Shown here: positions 36,373-47,556 of the stretch, piece by piece
Layout of the letters: every line of letters begins with the position of its first letter
Position numbering within the stretch: position 1 is the stretch's first letter
DNA from: Neoscytalidium dimidiatum
Taxonomy: Eukaryota > Ascomycota > Dothideomycetes > Botryosphaeriales > Botryosphaeriaceae
Reading direction: 5' to 3'
DNA: 64,000 nt
Assembly: GCA_037367355.1 (NCBI GenBank)
Contig: CM074700.1
Span: 1,116,001 to 1,180,000 of the forward strand
Notes under the pieces: generated by a model
Told to the model about the DNA's origin: nothing
The model's input: the letters and a program-made list of their open reading frames with translations, nothing else
The model's database searches: none
Translations under genes and position numbers: made by a program

Positions 36373-38385
36373 GATGGCCGGTGTTACTCAGTAGCGTGCT
36401 CCGGACAGTGCTGTTTGTTTCGGCGGCGAGCTGCTGAATGGCTCTGGATTGATCTGGGAAGAGTGGAAGAGCAAGCGGACACCCTGGCCTACAGTTGTAC
36501 AGGAGGAGTGAGCCGTGTGGTTTCTTTAATACAAGGCCTTAGTGCAGGTCGACAGGTTTCCTGAACAGCTTTCTCCGGTCGTCATCTCGCACGCAGTATG
36601 TCCGCGGATGTACTCGACCCTGGCTGCGGATCACAGAGTTTGGAGCACTGGAGAAAGACGGGCTTGGGGGTCGATTGGCGAATTGAGAGCGTGCTGAGTG
36701 GCTGGGCAGACTTGGGCTGAGAAGATTCGCTGATAAGGACGATCTCTAGGGCCAGCAGTCAGGGCGCACTCCCTGGCCCCGGAGAGCAACGCCATTGCCG
36801 GACCGGGAGCACGACTGTGGCTTGCTCCCGCCAGAGAGAGCCTTATCGCACCCACAGACAACAATGATCCCTGCGCTTCGGGTCTCAAAGTAGCGCGTCT
36901 CCTTGCCGCCTTATCAGTTAGAGCCCTGTAAGCCGATTTCGAGAGAGAATAAAAGACAGCCAGCGTGCTCCTTCTCCGCGGGTTATTGCACAAATCCCAT
37001 CCCCCGATTCTAGAGCAAATGTCCAGAAGCACGTTTGTCGCGATTGTGGAGTCAGGCATCACCTTAGCCGCTGCCGCTGCGATTCGGTGATGATGATAGG
37101 TGCCGTTACCCAGAATGCGCGACGCCGATTATCCATGAACTCTCTCCTTCAGACTGCCATCATGGTCGCCAGCACGCATCGCCAGTTCGGGCTCCAGTCA
37201 GCAACGGGAAGGGGACTTGGAACGTGGATCGACCGGCGGTATGGCGGCTGTCAGTCAGGCACAAGCGCCTGTGGTTGAGTCGCAGGCAGGCATCGTGGTC
37301 TGGGTTTAGCTTCCGCAGCGTGGGATGCTACGGGCTGCCTAGGCTGCTCTTATCTCGTTGCTCCAGCATCCAATCAGCGCTCACTGTTCGCTCCCGTCTC
37401 TGCCCGCCCGAAGAAACTCCAATAGGGCAGCACGACCTTCCATTATTATCCCTTGCACGTGATTCGCTCCCTCAGAACACCACCTTCTCATCTCAACAGC
37501 CTACTTGCCGCGTCTCTGCAGCTTGAAAGCCATCGGCTCAGATAGTGGCCTCCGTTATCGGGAGAAGGCGCGACCCATCTCCAGTAATTTATTCCGTCAA
37601 TGGCATTTATGACATTGGATCGCAGAGTAGTTTGCACAGCGGCCCCGTTCCAGAATAATGGCAGCAGCGCCATGACGTAGGCTCATGCGTTTGGGTACAT
37701 GGGCCCGCGCTGTCTGAAAAGAGACAGACCGAGATAGGCGTTGCTACGAGAGAGGTGCTACTCCCGTACTCTGGTCTGAACAGCCGATTGCGCGACCGGG
37801 ACGCGTTGTGGAACAACCTCAAATTGCCCGCCAACCAACAGACCGGAAAACCTGTCTATTGCAAAATCAACCAAAATTTTCGAACCCCAACTATCTTAAA
37901 ACACCCTTCCCTGGAATCCGTCCCGGATTCCATGTGCCACTTCCACGTGCGCATCAAGTGCGACACAGCCCTGAAGCAAACAAACTGTCTCCCGAGGAAT
38001 GAAACAAAAGCACTACAAATCAAATACCGAAATAGAGTCAACTCCACCTAATAGCAGAGCGGAAAAACCAAAACCTCGAAGGAAGCTTGAATCCGGGACT
38101 AGCTGGAGATGCCCCGCAGCAACGGCGTTAAGCAAAGACAGATGACCAACCAAATAGGGTCCAATGAAGCTGGCACGAAAAAAAAGACTCCAGGAACCCC
38201 GCGGACTTACCAAATATACGCATAAATGGAAGAACAGCAGAAAGCGCCGAATCCGCAAGTCCAGAACCCAAGCCAGCCGGCGCCCAACTGTGAAGCTAAT
38301 AAAAGCCAATCTCGTGTAAAATCATAATCGTAGAAGTTTTTGTGCGTAAAGATATGGCTCGGACGAAGTAGCAAAGATATCCACG
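36373..38385. other. Intergenic, 2 kb
   Basis: Holds the promoter of the nitrate transporter (minus strand, lower side) and the 3' flank of the LaeA-like gene. Frames up to 143 codons (36631-37062, minus) show no domain. No RNA gene was seen. Confidence 0.5.
36731..36916 (-). promoter_or_regulatory. Cluster of GATA-factor sites upstream of the nitrate transporter
   Basis: Three HGATAR-type sites lie within 190 bp, about 360-545 bp upstream of the start: TGATAA at 36731-36736, CTTATCG at 36842-36848 (reverse of CGATAAG) and CTTATCA at 36910-36916 (reverse of TGATAAG). AreA/NIT2 binds such sites to activate nitrate genes when ammonium is low. Seen: the sites. Inferred: their use. Confidence 0.45.
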
Positions 38386-40244
38386 TCAAGCAGCTTCACC
38401 TGAGGAACTGGCCTGAGCCTGCGGAGGATTCGGCGCTGCTGCTGCGCCAGCTTGTTTGGCCTTTTCTCTCGCCTCGACTTCCTGTGGCTCGGGTTTACGC
38501 CCCCAGACCACGTATCTGTGTGGCGGAAAGTTCGCCCGCGGAGTTAGCCTTTCTGACCCGCTGTATGCATGCATCGTTCCCACCGCTTGATCAAATTTTG
38601 AAGGGCGCCGGTGGTCAAGGCGGGAACTTTTGGGGGCGTGGGGGCTTGGTAACAGAGTACAGTAATATCATGTGAAGGAACGCTGGCAATACTTACACCT
38701 TGTGATATGCATGCACGCTTCGATCCGATATGGCCTTGCGCACCTGTACAAGATAAACCTCAATTTCGTCTTTCGTCCAGCCTAGCCCCCGATGGAACCA
38801 TGCCAGGCTGAACGCTTGGATGCCCTCGAGTAAGCTGCTCTCGCTGAAGCGACCAAGCATCTTCAGCTGCGGGTCTTTGGGCCACGGATTCACGGGCAGC
38901 TTGAAAACTTCTTCATGCACGTCGACAAACCCATGTTCTTCATACCAACGCTTCAGCTTGTTGGCAATGCGCAAAGGTCTGCCCAGGTTCATCGCGGCTG
39001 CGTCTTGCGTGCGCGTCCACTCGGCAAATGGGTAATCGGGTCCCATAGTCCCGTCGTCGCAGTATAGCGTGGTGTAGAATTCCTGCGATTCCATCCAGCC
39101 ACCAGGCTTAAGGTAGCGGTACGACTTCTTGATCACCTCGCGGAAATCCTCAAAGCATCCGAGCAACACCCTAGTGTGGATGTAGTCGTACGAGTCTGGC
39201 TTGATTAGCCAGTCGTCTTCCTGAGCGTCGTCAATCACGAATTGGACGTTCTCAGGGACCCCTAGATGGGCTGTCAGCTGCCTGAATAGCTCGCTTCACC
39301 ATCATCGCCGTCTTACATTCTGGCTGAATCGGAGACAGATCTGTCCCAGTAACCTGAGGAACAGTAAGCTCATCTGCCCCCACGGGAAACACACGACCTC
39401 ATACCTGAGCATCAGGATACTCGCTACCTGCGCAGTCATCAGCCAGGTATTCCACAACCTAAAGAGCGGACAGGCCAATACGTACCTATCTCGATTGCCC
39501 ACTTCCCTGTTCCGGTACCGATGTCCAGTATTCTCTTCGGATCATGCAGCGGCGCAAAATGATTGCGCATGCCAAACAGCACCTTCAGAATCTCATATTG
39601 CAGATCGAGCCGTTCGCTCTCCGGCTGGCAGTGTCATGGGGTGGTGAGCAGGACGACGCGATCGGCGCACGGAAGCGAAGGGATTGCGAAGCTCGGGTAT
39701 ACAGTACATACCTCGTCGTTAGGGAAAAGGTAGGCTGACAACAGGCAGTCAGCTCGCGAACGTTCAAGCTGGCGGCAGAGCAAGACGGGCAGGGTGGCGA
39801 CTTACAGCCTGGGGCATAGCGGTGATACGTGCGGCCGTTCTCTTTGATGTAGTCGAATATGCTCTCGCGGACCGACTTGGTGCTGCTGTTTCTGGAGCGT
39901 CAATCGGGCCTGCTCTTTTCCCCACCAACGCTACGCTTCGACAGTGGCCTACCAGGAATCGCTGCCGGTGTCATCGGACTGCTCGGACTGCTCAGAGGGA
40001 GGTCGTTAGCAGGCGTATCCCAGTGGGGGACGCTCGGGGGCGGCGTGCGACGGGACAACGCGGTGATGGTGCGGGCGCAAGGGCGCGGGGCCGGGGCGGC
40101 GCGAGGAGGAGAGAGGGGAGCGAAACGAACATCAGCTTCGATGATCGAGCGCGGGCTGTTGGCGTCGACCGACGACGTGGACCCGGGTTGAACTGGCGGC
40201 ACAGTAAGAGGGAGTTGCTGCTGATTCTGCTGCTCGTGGGACAT
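38386..40244 (-). CDS. LaeA-like SAM-dependent methyltransferase
   Basis: Nine exons, 381 residues: 40244-40131, 39987-39953, 39885-39806, 39734-39712, 39624-39486, 39427-39405, 39353-39317, 39261-38697 and 38515-38386. All junctions keep frame and rebuild the family sequence, e.g. SIIEAD, YIKENGRTYHRYAPG-SYLFPNDE, LDIGTGTGKWAIEIG (SAM motif I, about 117-131), TGTDLSPIQPEWVPENVQF, FREVIKKSYRYLKPGGWMESQE and a closing AYHKVYVVWGRKP. Relatives of LaeA act in the nucleus and tune secondary metabolism and development; many paralogues exist, so equivalence to LaeA is not claimed. Exons 2, 4, 6 and 7 are only 23-37 nt. The exon 2 acceptor has two in-frame choices (repeat of TCCGAGCAG), and the exon 3 acceptor two as well. 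An in-frame TGA at 39902-39904 would stop the unspliced frame. Confidence 0.85.
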
Positions 40245-40924
40245 TTTCCTCTCTTGCTCTGCGACTGGGTGAATCCAGCAGTACCGCAGGGCTGGGAAGA
40301 GATTCCGGAGAAGTGGTTCAGGCTCAAGCCAGAATCTCAGCTCTGCGCCTTTCTCCTCTCCCACCGCGGCCCGCCAGTTTGGTTCGCTTAGCCTCCCGGC
40401 GCCGAGTTTCGCCGCGCGGTGCACCAGCGCGCCAGAAGGGGGGCCGCCCATCACCCGTCTCGCGGCACCTCAGCTGCTGCTCCGTTCTGCCCCTAGTGTT
40501 GCTGACCGGCCTCTATGTCCTGTGTCACCCCACTGCGAGACATCGTGTTCCGAGTACATGGTCTCTGCCGGGCCTCGCTGTCTGTTCCAGCGCCGGACCG
40601 TCCCCGCGGCGCGGAACCTGGTCCGAGGCATCCTGTCACACATCATCCGCAATTGTCAATATCACCGATGCCCTCATCTCGCCTGTGGAGCCCCGCCAGC
40701 ATCGGATTTGTTAAGAGGGTTGCACGCTGTGCCTGCCGTCGCTACCAGTCTATAGACATTCCGCTCATGAGGGAAGAGGCAGTTTCATTATGCGGTTCCG
40801 TGCCGGCCCGGCTATCTACTCCCGGCCGTTGCATATCCAGTCAATCATCAATCGTAAGGAGATTCCGTCACTCCGTCATCATTCCAGCGCCAGCCATTCT
40901 CCCACTACGTGACATGTCAAGTGC
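40245..40924. other. Intergenic, LaeA-like promoter and con-10 3' flank
   Basis: About 680 bp with no supported gene. Plus-strand frames here (e.g. 40313-40714) are antisense to nothing known and look random. Confidence 0.5.
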
Positions 40925-41559
40925 CTACTGGATGCCGCCCTTGTGTCCGGCCTCCTTGGCGGCCTCGCTGCCTTTGGTGAAAGTGCCGTCCGGGTTGCGG
41001 CCCGGCGGGTGAATATCATCCGTCTGGCTCCATGGTCAGCGCCTGGCAGATGCGTCGTGTCGGCACATTCACTACTTACCGCTCCACCCGAGCTCAGGCC
41101 CCCCTTGTGCCCGGCTTCTTTAGCTGCTTCACTGCCCGCTACGAAAGTGCCGTCGGGGTTGCGACCGGGCGGGTGAGACTCCTTCATGCGAGATGCGTCA
41201 GCTTTCGACAATAGGGCTAGTGATGTGGCAGTCTGCTTACGGTCTGACTTCCATGACTGGCGTGGCCGCCCTTGGCTGCGATCTCGCGAACCTGCAAAAG
41301 TCAGCACAAATGATTGGAGGCATGGCTGACTCGCAATACGATGATGCAGCAAGACGTGTTGAAATTCAGCGGGCCCGAAGACGCCTTCGGTATGGTCCGG
41401 TATGAACGTCAACAGACTGAAGTATTCGGAAATGCTCCTTTCAACATTGCTTCAATGGCTACGCCAAGCGCACATTCTTTGTAAGCAAAAGCGGGAACGG
41501 CTACATACCTCCTCGGTGGGGCGATTAGCAAAGTTGCCAGGGTTGGTCTTGTCAGTCAT
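40925..41559 (-). CDS. con-10: Conidiation-specific protein 10 family (KGG-repeat stress protein)
   Basis: Four exons: 41559-41509, 41291-41241, 41181-41080 and 41023-40925, all joined in phase 0, giving 100 residues. The N-terminus TNPGNFANRPTEEVREIAAKG is the con-10 signature, followed by GGHASHGS. Exons 3 and 4 then each encode a near-identical unit HPPGRNPDGTF-xxGSEAAKEAGHKGG, so the C-terminal KGG motif is duplicated with one copy per exon. The protein is small, hydrophilic and probably disordered. Relatives accumulate in conidia and under light or drying stress and are thought to protect against desiccation; the molecular role is unknown. The introns (217, 59 and 56 nt) have GTATGT, GTAAGC and GTAAGT donors. 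Reading a single frame through the locus gives nonsense, so it is easy to miss. Confidence 0.88.
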
Positions 41560-41915
41560 AGTGATTGGCTGCTGTCGGTGGTATCAAGGTGATTCACGTG
41601 GTGAGATTGAGCTGGGATAGTAGTTGGAAGAGATGAGGGCTTGGAAGATATGAGCTTCCAAACCCCAGAGCTTGCACTCTTTTATAAAGACATCTGAGGC
41701 TCCTTCCCCGCAATTTAAGCCGTTGAAGCCTGTTTGTTTAAGGGTCTTACCTGCGGCGTGTGACCGTTGTGACGCAATATCATGTGGAGCGTGCATGCGA
41801 CGCGCCGACGCGTCCCCCAACGCGATACGCGCTTTCGCGAACCCTGGCCGGGGTCATTGCCTCATAGAAATCCGCGCGCTGCTGCCGCCAGGCGCCAACC
41901 GTCAACCACCACTCT
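41560..41915. other. Divergent promoter, con-10 / uracil-DNA glycosylase
   Basis: 356 bp between the two divergent starts, with no other gene. Confidence 0.5.
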
Positions 41916-43589
41916 ATGCCCTCGCGCATCCTCACCACCGACATCATTTTCTCACGCACTTCCTCCATCATGTCGCTCAAGCGCAAGGCAGCAGACTCCG
42001 CCACCTCCGATGCGAAGAAGCCGAAGGCCAATGGCAGTATCACCGCCTTCTTCGGTCCGCCCAAGGCCGTGTCGACTGGGGCATCCAATGCCGCTGCCGC
42101 GATCAAGCCTACGGCCAAATTCGACAAGGATGCGTGGGTTGCGAAGCTCACAGACGAACAGAAGGAGCTGCTGAAGCTTGAGATCGATACTTTGCATGAG
42201 ACGTGGCTGCTCCACCTGAAGGATGAGATCACGTCGCCTGAATTCCTTAACCTCAAGCGCTTCCTCAAGAAGGAGAAGGAGGCTGGCAAGAAGATCTTCC
42301 CTCCTGAACAAGATATTTATTCATGGTGAGTGCAATGAGTTCTAAAGTTGCATCATACTACGCTACGTCCCTCTCTACCCGTATCTTTCGCGTCGATGTC
42401 CCACAGGGACAGCTCATGGCACCGCCGCAATCCTTTCCGTCATTGAGCTTGCGTGCAATTGGCCCGCCAGCACGTGTTCTCAAATCGTGATATGCGAGGG
42501 TCGTCGTGCGAATGGACGCATTGCAGTCCCTATCTAGTCTAGGAAGATGCTCGCCTCCAATTTGCGACCAGTCCTGTCTTGCATCCTCCAATCGTACCCT
42601 CGCCGATCGTCTATCACTCTTTCTGTACCGCTTTTGGTATATTTAGTTCCAATCTTGTGCATTCACCTCTGACTCCTCTTCATTACAGGTCTCGCCACAC
42701 GCCCCTCAATACCGTGAAGGCAGTCATCCTGGGCCAAGACCCATACCACAACTACAATCAAGCCCACGGCCTCTGCTTCTCTGTCCGCCCGCCCACTCCA
42801 GCGCCTCCTTCACTTAAGAACATCTACGCTGCGCTCAAGAAGCAATACCCGGACTTCCAAGAGCCTCCCAAGAACGGCGGTTTGCTCACGCCGTGGGCAG
42901 ACCGCGGTGTCCTGCTCCTTAACACCTGCCTTACGGTCCGCGCTCACGAGGCCAACAGCCACAGCCAGAAAGGATGGGAGCGCTTTACGCAGAAAGTGAT
43001 CGATACTGTAAACCGCGTGAGGACAAATGGTGTTGTGTTCTTGGCGTGGGGAACGCCTGCCCAGCAGAGGTGCAAAGGTGTCAATGCTCAGAGGCATCTG
43101 GTGCTGAAAAGTGTGCATCCAAGCCCGTTAAGTGCGCATAAGGGTTTCGTAAGTCATCTATCTCTTTGTTCTGCTTCCATGTTGAGAGTGGTCTTGAGGT
43201 CGCTGCCCCACGATGAACGACCAAATTGTCGTAAACAGATACTGCTGAGTCTTGTTGTCTTTCCCCCGTCACACCACTCCTGCATCGATAAATGACGTGT
43301 TGTTCCCACTAGGCAACAACCGGGTATCGCGAGAGTCGCGGCGGCGACGTGGGTGACGCAAGCAGGCGCTGATTAAGAAAGAGAGCTCTGAGGGCAGCAT
43401 CATCACCCAGCCGCATTTCAAAATCATCACAAGCGTGACCATGTTGGCTAACGCGATGAGCTTTCCAAATCGCAGTTTGATAATGGCCACTTCAAGAAGG
43501 CCAACGATTGGCTCGCCCAGCGCTACGGCGAGGAGAACGGACCCATCGATTGGAACTTGAACGTTCCCCCTGAGAAGGCCGGTGTCTAA
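41916..43589 (+). CDS. UNG1: Uracil-DNA glycosylase
   Basis: Three exons: 41916-42325, 42689-43148 and 43476-43589. From the ATG at 41916 the protein has 327 residues; a second in-frame ATG at 41970 gives 309. Landmarks: the catalytic water-activating loop GQDPYHNYNQAHGLCFSV (Asp about residue 154), NGGLLTPWADRGVLLLNTCLTVR, FLAWGTPAQQ and the DNA-intercalating HPSPLSAHKGF, followed after the last intron by FDNGHFKKANDWLAQRYG. The enzyme excises uracil from DNA. The 18 extra N-terminal residues of the long form (MPSRILTTDIIFSRTSSI) are basic and hydroxylated, while the short form opens with SLKRKAADS and KKPK, so the two starts could give mitochondrial and nuclear forms. Both introns are long for this window (363 and 327 nt). 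Confidence 0.93.
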
Positions 43590-44308
43590 GCTGAGGCCAG
43601 TCGGGCACCTACTTTGGCTTACTACTGTGACATTGATAGATACTCTTTGCAAAAGCTTGCATGCCAAGCAGCCCCAGCTTACACAGCAGCCCAAAAATTA
43701 AAGAGAAAAAAAAAAGGGGCTTTGACGATGGATAACGAATATGGGTACGGTGATTGGACGGGCGACGGAACTTATCTCCTTGGGATGGACAATATCTTTC
43801 GTTTTATTTTATCCTTCTCACTGCTTTCGTACGGCTTTGTATAGGCGTTGGATGGTAATGGGGACTCAGCGAAGTTGCTTATAAAAGATGAAAACAAAAG
43901 CAGATTTCTTTTAAGTCGCCGGGTAGAACATTCTATATTCTTTTCTCCTTAGGCTTTACGAGCATCAAAGCTGAATAAAAGGATTCGCAGTGCGGAACCA
44001 CGGCTGCATCTCCATGCTGTTTAGAATCGGTGATATATCGGAACGATAGAAAGAACCAAGGAAGAACACGCCGTCTGATGGGAAAAAAAGACTGCATTGC
44101 ATGTCTATCTAACCCTATTCGCCCTCCCTTATACTCATACATAAGGATGACCGCTTCCATGACGTCTCCCGAGCGATGAATACGCTTTAGGGCCTGCTGA
44201 ACGAAGGAACCCTTCGGGCTAGCAGTGACGCAGCATTATCGTTAGCTACCTGCGCACTAAAATCACTCCACACCCTTGTCCGTTTCATTCGTGAGCAAAA
44301 GGTCCACC
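43590..44308. other. Intergenic between convergent genes
   Basis: About 720 bp of 3' flank between UNG1 and the RSC-type gene. A-rich run near 43705. No gene seen. Confidence 0.6.
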
Positions 44309-47194
44309 CTAATCATCCAATAACCCCGTCGTCCCAGTGATCGTAACCTCCTTAGCTTTCCGCCACCGCTCCTCCTCCACCTCCCTCCGCAACTGCTTCC
44401 TCAAGACTTCCTTCTGCGCCTCGCCCAGCCTCTCCAATTCCCTCTGCATCTGTTCCTTCCACGCATCACCATCTCCATCCCCGCTGCCCAGGAGCACCTC
44501 GAAATCCTGCCTCGTCGCGGCTTCGAGTTGCTGTTCGAGCACCTTGGCCGCCTTGATGGTCAATTTCTCGATCTCGCGGTTCAAGCGCTCCTGCTCCTCC
44601 TGCTTGTGCGCCTTTTTCTTCTTCTGCGCCTCCGCATCGCCGTCACCCGCGCCCTCGCGTTTGCGCTTCCGCTCACGGAGTAGGGCCTCGCGCTTACGCT
44701 TGGCGGCGAGGTAGCGGACGTCATGGCCAAGCGCCGCGGCGGGCGTGCCGTCGGCGTTCTTGCTGGCGGGCGGCAGCGCATCGAGCGGCGGGGCCGTGAA
44801 GAAGAGGACGCGGCCTTGACCATCCTGTTGGAACTGCGCGCGGATGCGGGGAGGTATGCTTGCATTGGTATGGTCGTCCAGCCGGTACACCTCGATTGCT
44901 TGGGCGGGCTTGTACGTCTGCGGGTGGGCTCCAGGGCCTGGTGCGCCGTAGGTTGCCGGCGCATAGGGTGTTGCGCCAGGTGGGGCTCCATAAGGGTTTG
45001 CTGGGTGATGCTGTGCATGCTGCTGCGAGCGAAGTTGCTGAGCGTAGAGGGTGGACGGCATGGGCGGCCCCGTCGAATAGGTGGAAGTGACGGGCGTAGG
45101 AACACTAGGCGGAGCAGCGTAGCCGCTACTATGAGGTGTAAGAGTTGGAGGGAAACTGCCTGGGTGAGATGCACCCAAAGGTTGCATAGGCGGAGCAGGG
45201 GAGGCGGAATGTTGGTGGTAGGAGTGCGGTTGCGGAGTGTACGCAGGCTGACTGTGGTGAGGTTGTGGCGTCGGTGCGGCGCCTGGTGTTTGTGATGTGT
45301 GGCCTCCCATAGGGTAGTCGGGCCTTTGGCCGCTGGCGCCGTTTGCCGCGTGGGCCGACATATTTGAGTCTTGTCGCGGCGGTGGCGGAGGTTGTGGCGG
45401 AGGTGAGGGCGTCGGCTCCGGTGGTGGTGATTCCTTAGGGTCTCGCGGTCGCTTATGGACAGCTCCGATTTTGGGAGGAGCATTTGCCGCTCCCCATTCA
45501 GGCTCCGGTAGGTCGTCGGTCTCCTTTGCATCTTCTTTCAGAAGATAGGCAATTGGACTTGGCACCTTTTTGATTTTCCGTGGTGCGTCAAAGAGGTCCA
45601 TCTCGTAATCCTTGTCGCGTACTTCATCAGGCAAACAGCTTGCCCACGTCTTGATCTTGTTGAGCTTATGCTTCTCTTCATTGTAGCGCGCTTCGCACAC
45701 ATAGATTTCCTTGTCCGCGGCGACATTACGCGGCCTACCCTTGTTGTAGCGCGTGAAGAACATGACGAAGCACCTGTCAATGACCTCGTCGATCGGATGG
45801 TCGCGATACTGTCCGGTCTTGACGACCTCATTCTCGTAGAAATGGCGATCGAAGCGATGCACTGTCTGCTCCGGCCTGTAATACCAGCATGCATTCACCC
45901 ATTTGCCACCTTCGGAGTCCTGCCAGGTCCGATAGATTTGAGCGACGATGGGCTTGGTAAGGTCGTTGGCATTCTGGATGTGGACCCAGTCGCCAACCCT
46001 CCACAGCTCGCCGTTATGCAGGATACCTTCAGGCATGGGGATACGGCCGTCCTCCATGACATAGTCGGAGTCGGGCTTCTTCTTCTCCTCTTCTGCAGCT
46101 TTCCGAGCCTCCTTTTGCAAGTAAACTGCGTCCTTGTAGATCTGGCTCTCATCCTGGTTGTAGGACTTGGCGTTCTCGAACATGATCTCGACATCTTTCA
46201 TGAACTGGTCGATGGACTGGTACTTTTTCCTTTTGAGCTTCTTCTTGAGGACATCCATGGCCATGGGATTCTTGATCTCGTTGTAGTACTCGGGCATAGC
46301 AGATTTGTCCGGGACGCGCTCGAAATGGCTGACCATCAGCTGGTTCTGGTCATTTCTTGGCTTGCGGATTGCCTTCATGATAGCCTTGATTCGAGCTTCC
46401 ATCGGGGTGTCTACCCGTGGGGGTCGGCCTCTCTTCTTGCGCGACTCGGCATCGTTTGCAGTTTTGTCCTTTGCCTCATCCTTGTTGCCACCTTCGCGTT
46501 TCGTGATGGCTGCAGTTGAACGGGGCCCCCCTCGTTTGCGTTTTGGCTTCTCATCCTCGTCATCATCATCCTCTTCGTCATCTTCATCTTCCTCCTCGTC
46601 CTCTTCCTCCTCAGGTTCCTCCGGAGCCGGATCCTCGTAGGTGGGGATCTCGCCCAGATATGGTATCTTTGCTTCCTCATCGGTGATGACCTTCTCATCG
46701 ATTAGACGCTTGAGCTCCGACTCGAAAAACTCCTTGATGATCAGAGCGTCTTGGTATGCCTGTGAGTCTTGGCGGTTGTAGACCTGGGCGTTGTATGTGA
46801 TGAGGGTAAAGTCGCGGACGTAGTCCTCGAAGCTAGTGTACTCTCTACCATGGACCTTCTGCTTAATGATACTCAAGGCCATTGGCTCCTTGATGACCTC
46901 ATAGTAATCAGGAAGCTGACGCTTGTTGATCTTGCGGTGGAACAGTTTGGACGGATCGTAGCCACTGCGCGCAGTTAGCAAAATAACAGGGGCACTCGCG
47001 GGGGGGGCGACAGGCGGCGCAGAGACAGCCTACGAGTTGGCAGCAACCTACTCTTGTATCCTATGATTGTACACGTTGTTGAGGACGGTTTGCATGGCCT
47101 TCCATTTCTCCTCCGGGATGTCGCTCTCCGGCGGGTCTGGCGCAGTCTCTGTGGTTGGGATTGGGGTCGCGCTGCCTTGGTCCTGGGAGGCCAT
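44309..47194 (-). CDS. rsc1: RSC chromatin-remodelling complex subunit RSC1/RSC2-like (two bromodomains, AT-hook, BAH)
   Basis: Two exons: 47194-47052 and 46964-44309, encoding 932 residues. Order of parts: bromodomain 1 (about 25-130, FHRKINKRQLPDYYEVIKEP, YNRQDSQAYQDA), a long acidic Glu/Asp run with a basic KPKRKRGG patch, an AT-hook core KKRGRPPR, bromodomain 2 (about 220-330, MPEYYNEIKNPMAMD, YNQDESQIYKDA), a BAH domain (about 370-490, VGDWVHIQNANDLTKPIVAQI, WYYRPEQT), then a Pro/Gln/His-rich tail and a C-terminal coiled coil with many Lys/Glu. This is the plan of yeast Rsc1/Rsc2, which read acetylated histones for RSC. The splice GAG-TAG donor joins as CAA-GAT-GGC. The gene is divergent from NOP56 across 362 bp. 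Confidence 0.93.
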
Positions 47195-47556
47195 GGTAGG
47201 CGAAGGGCGCCGAGGGCGGGGTTGCGGGCGAATACAGCGACGCGCAAAGACTCCGCGATGCGATGCGACGGCGATTTGCGAAAGGAGCGCGTTGCTGATG
47301 GGCCTGAGAGCTGCTGGACGCGACGAGCCCGGGCCTGCCTTCCTTTGCCCGGCGCGGCGCCAGCCGGGCAGCCCAGCCCTGCCTCTCGCTAAAGGCTCTG
47401 TTCTACCGCACTTTAGCCGACAGAAAAGTTCGCGATCGTGCACTGCGCAAAACCACCACCGCCGGCGACTTGTTGCAGCACAACCATTGCCCTTTCCGCG
47501 CCCCCGGCCTCGGCTCTTTCATTCGACTTTCACATTCGCTTCGCGACGTCGCCGCC
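47195..47556. other. Divergent promoter, RSC1-like / NOP56
   Basis: 362 GC-rich bases between the two start codons. The NOP56 start has a GCCGCCATG context. Confidence 0.5.

Noticed and set aside
39900..40454. Apparent in-frame stop in the LaeA-like gene suggesting a pseudogene
   Set aside because: Two introns with clear donor, branch (CTAAC) and acceptor remove it and restore the family sequence.
40879..41412. A single 177-codon frame across the con-10 locus
   Set aside because: It reads through introns; the four-exon model rebuilds the con-10 signature and both KGG units.
42579..43295. 238-codon frame covering UNG1 exon 2
   Set aside because: It starts in intron 1 and reads into intron 2; the spliced three-exon model fits the family ends.
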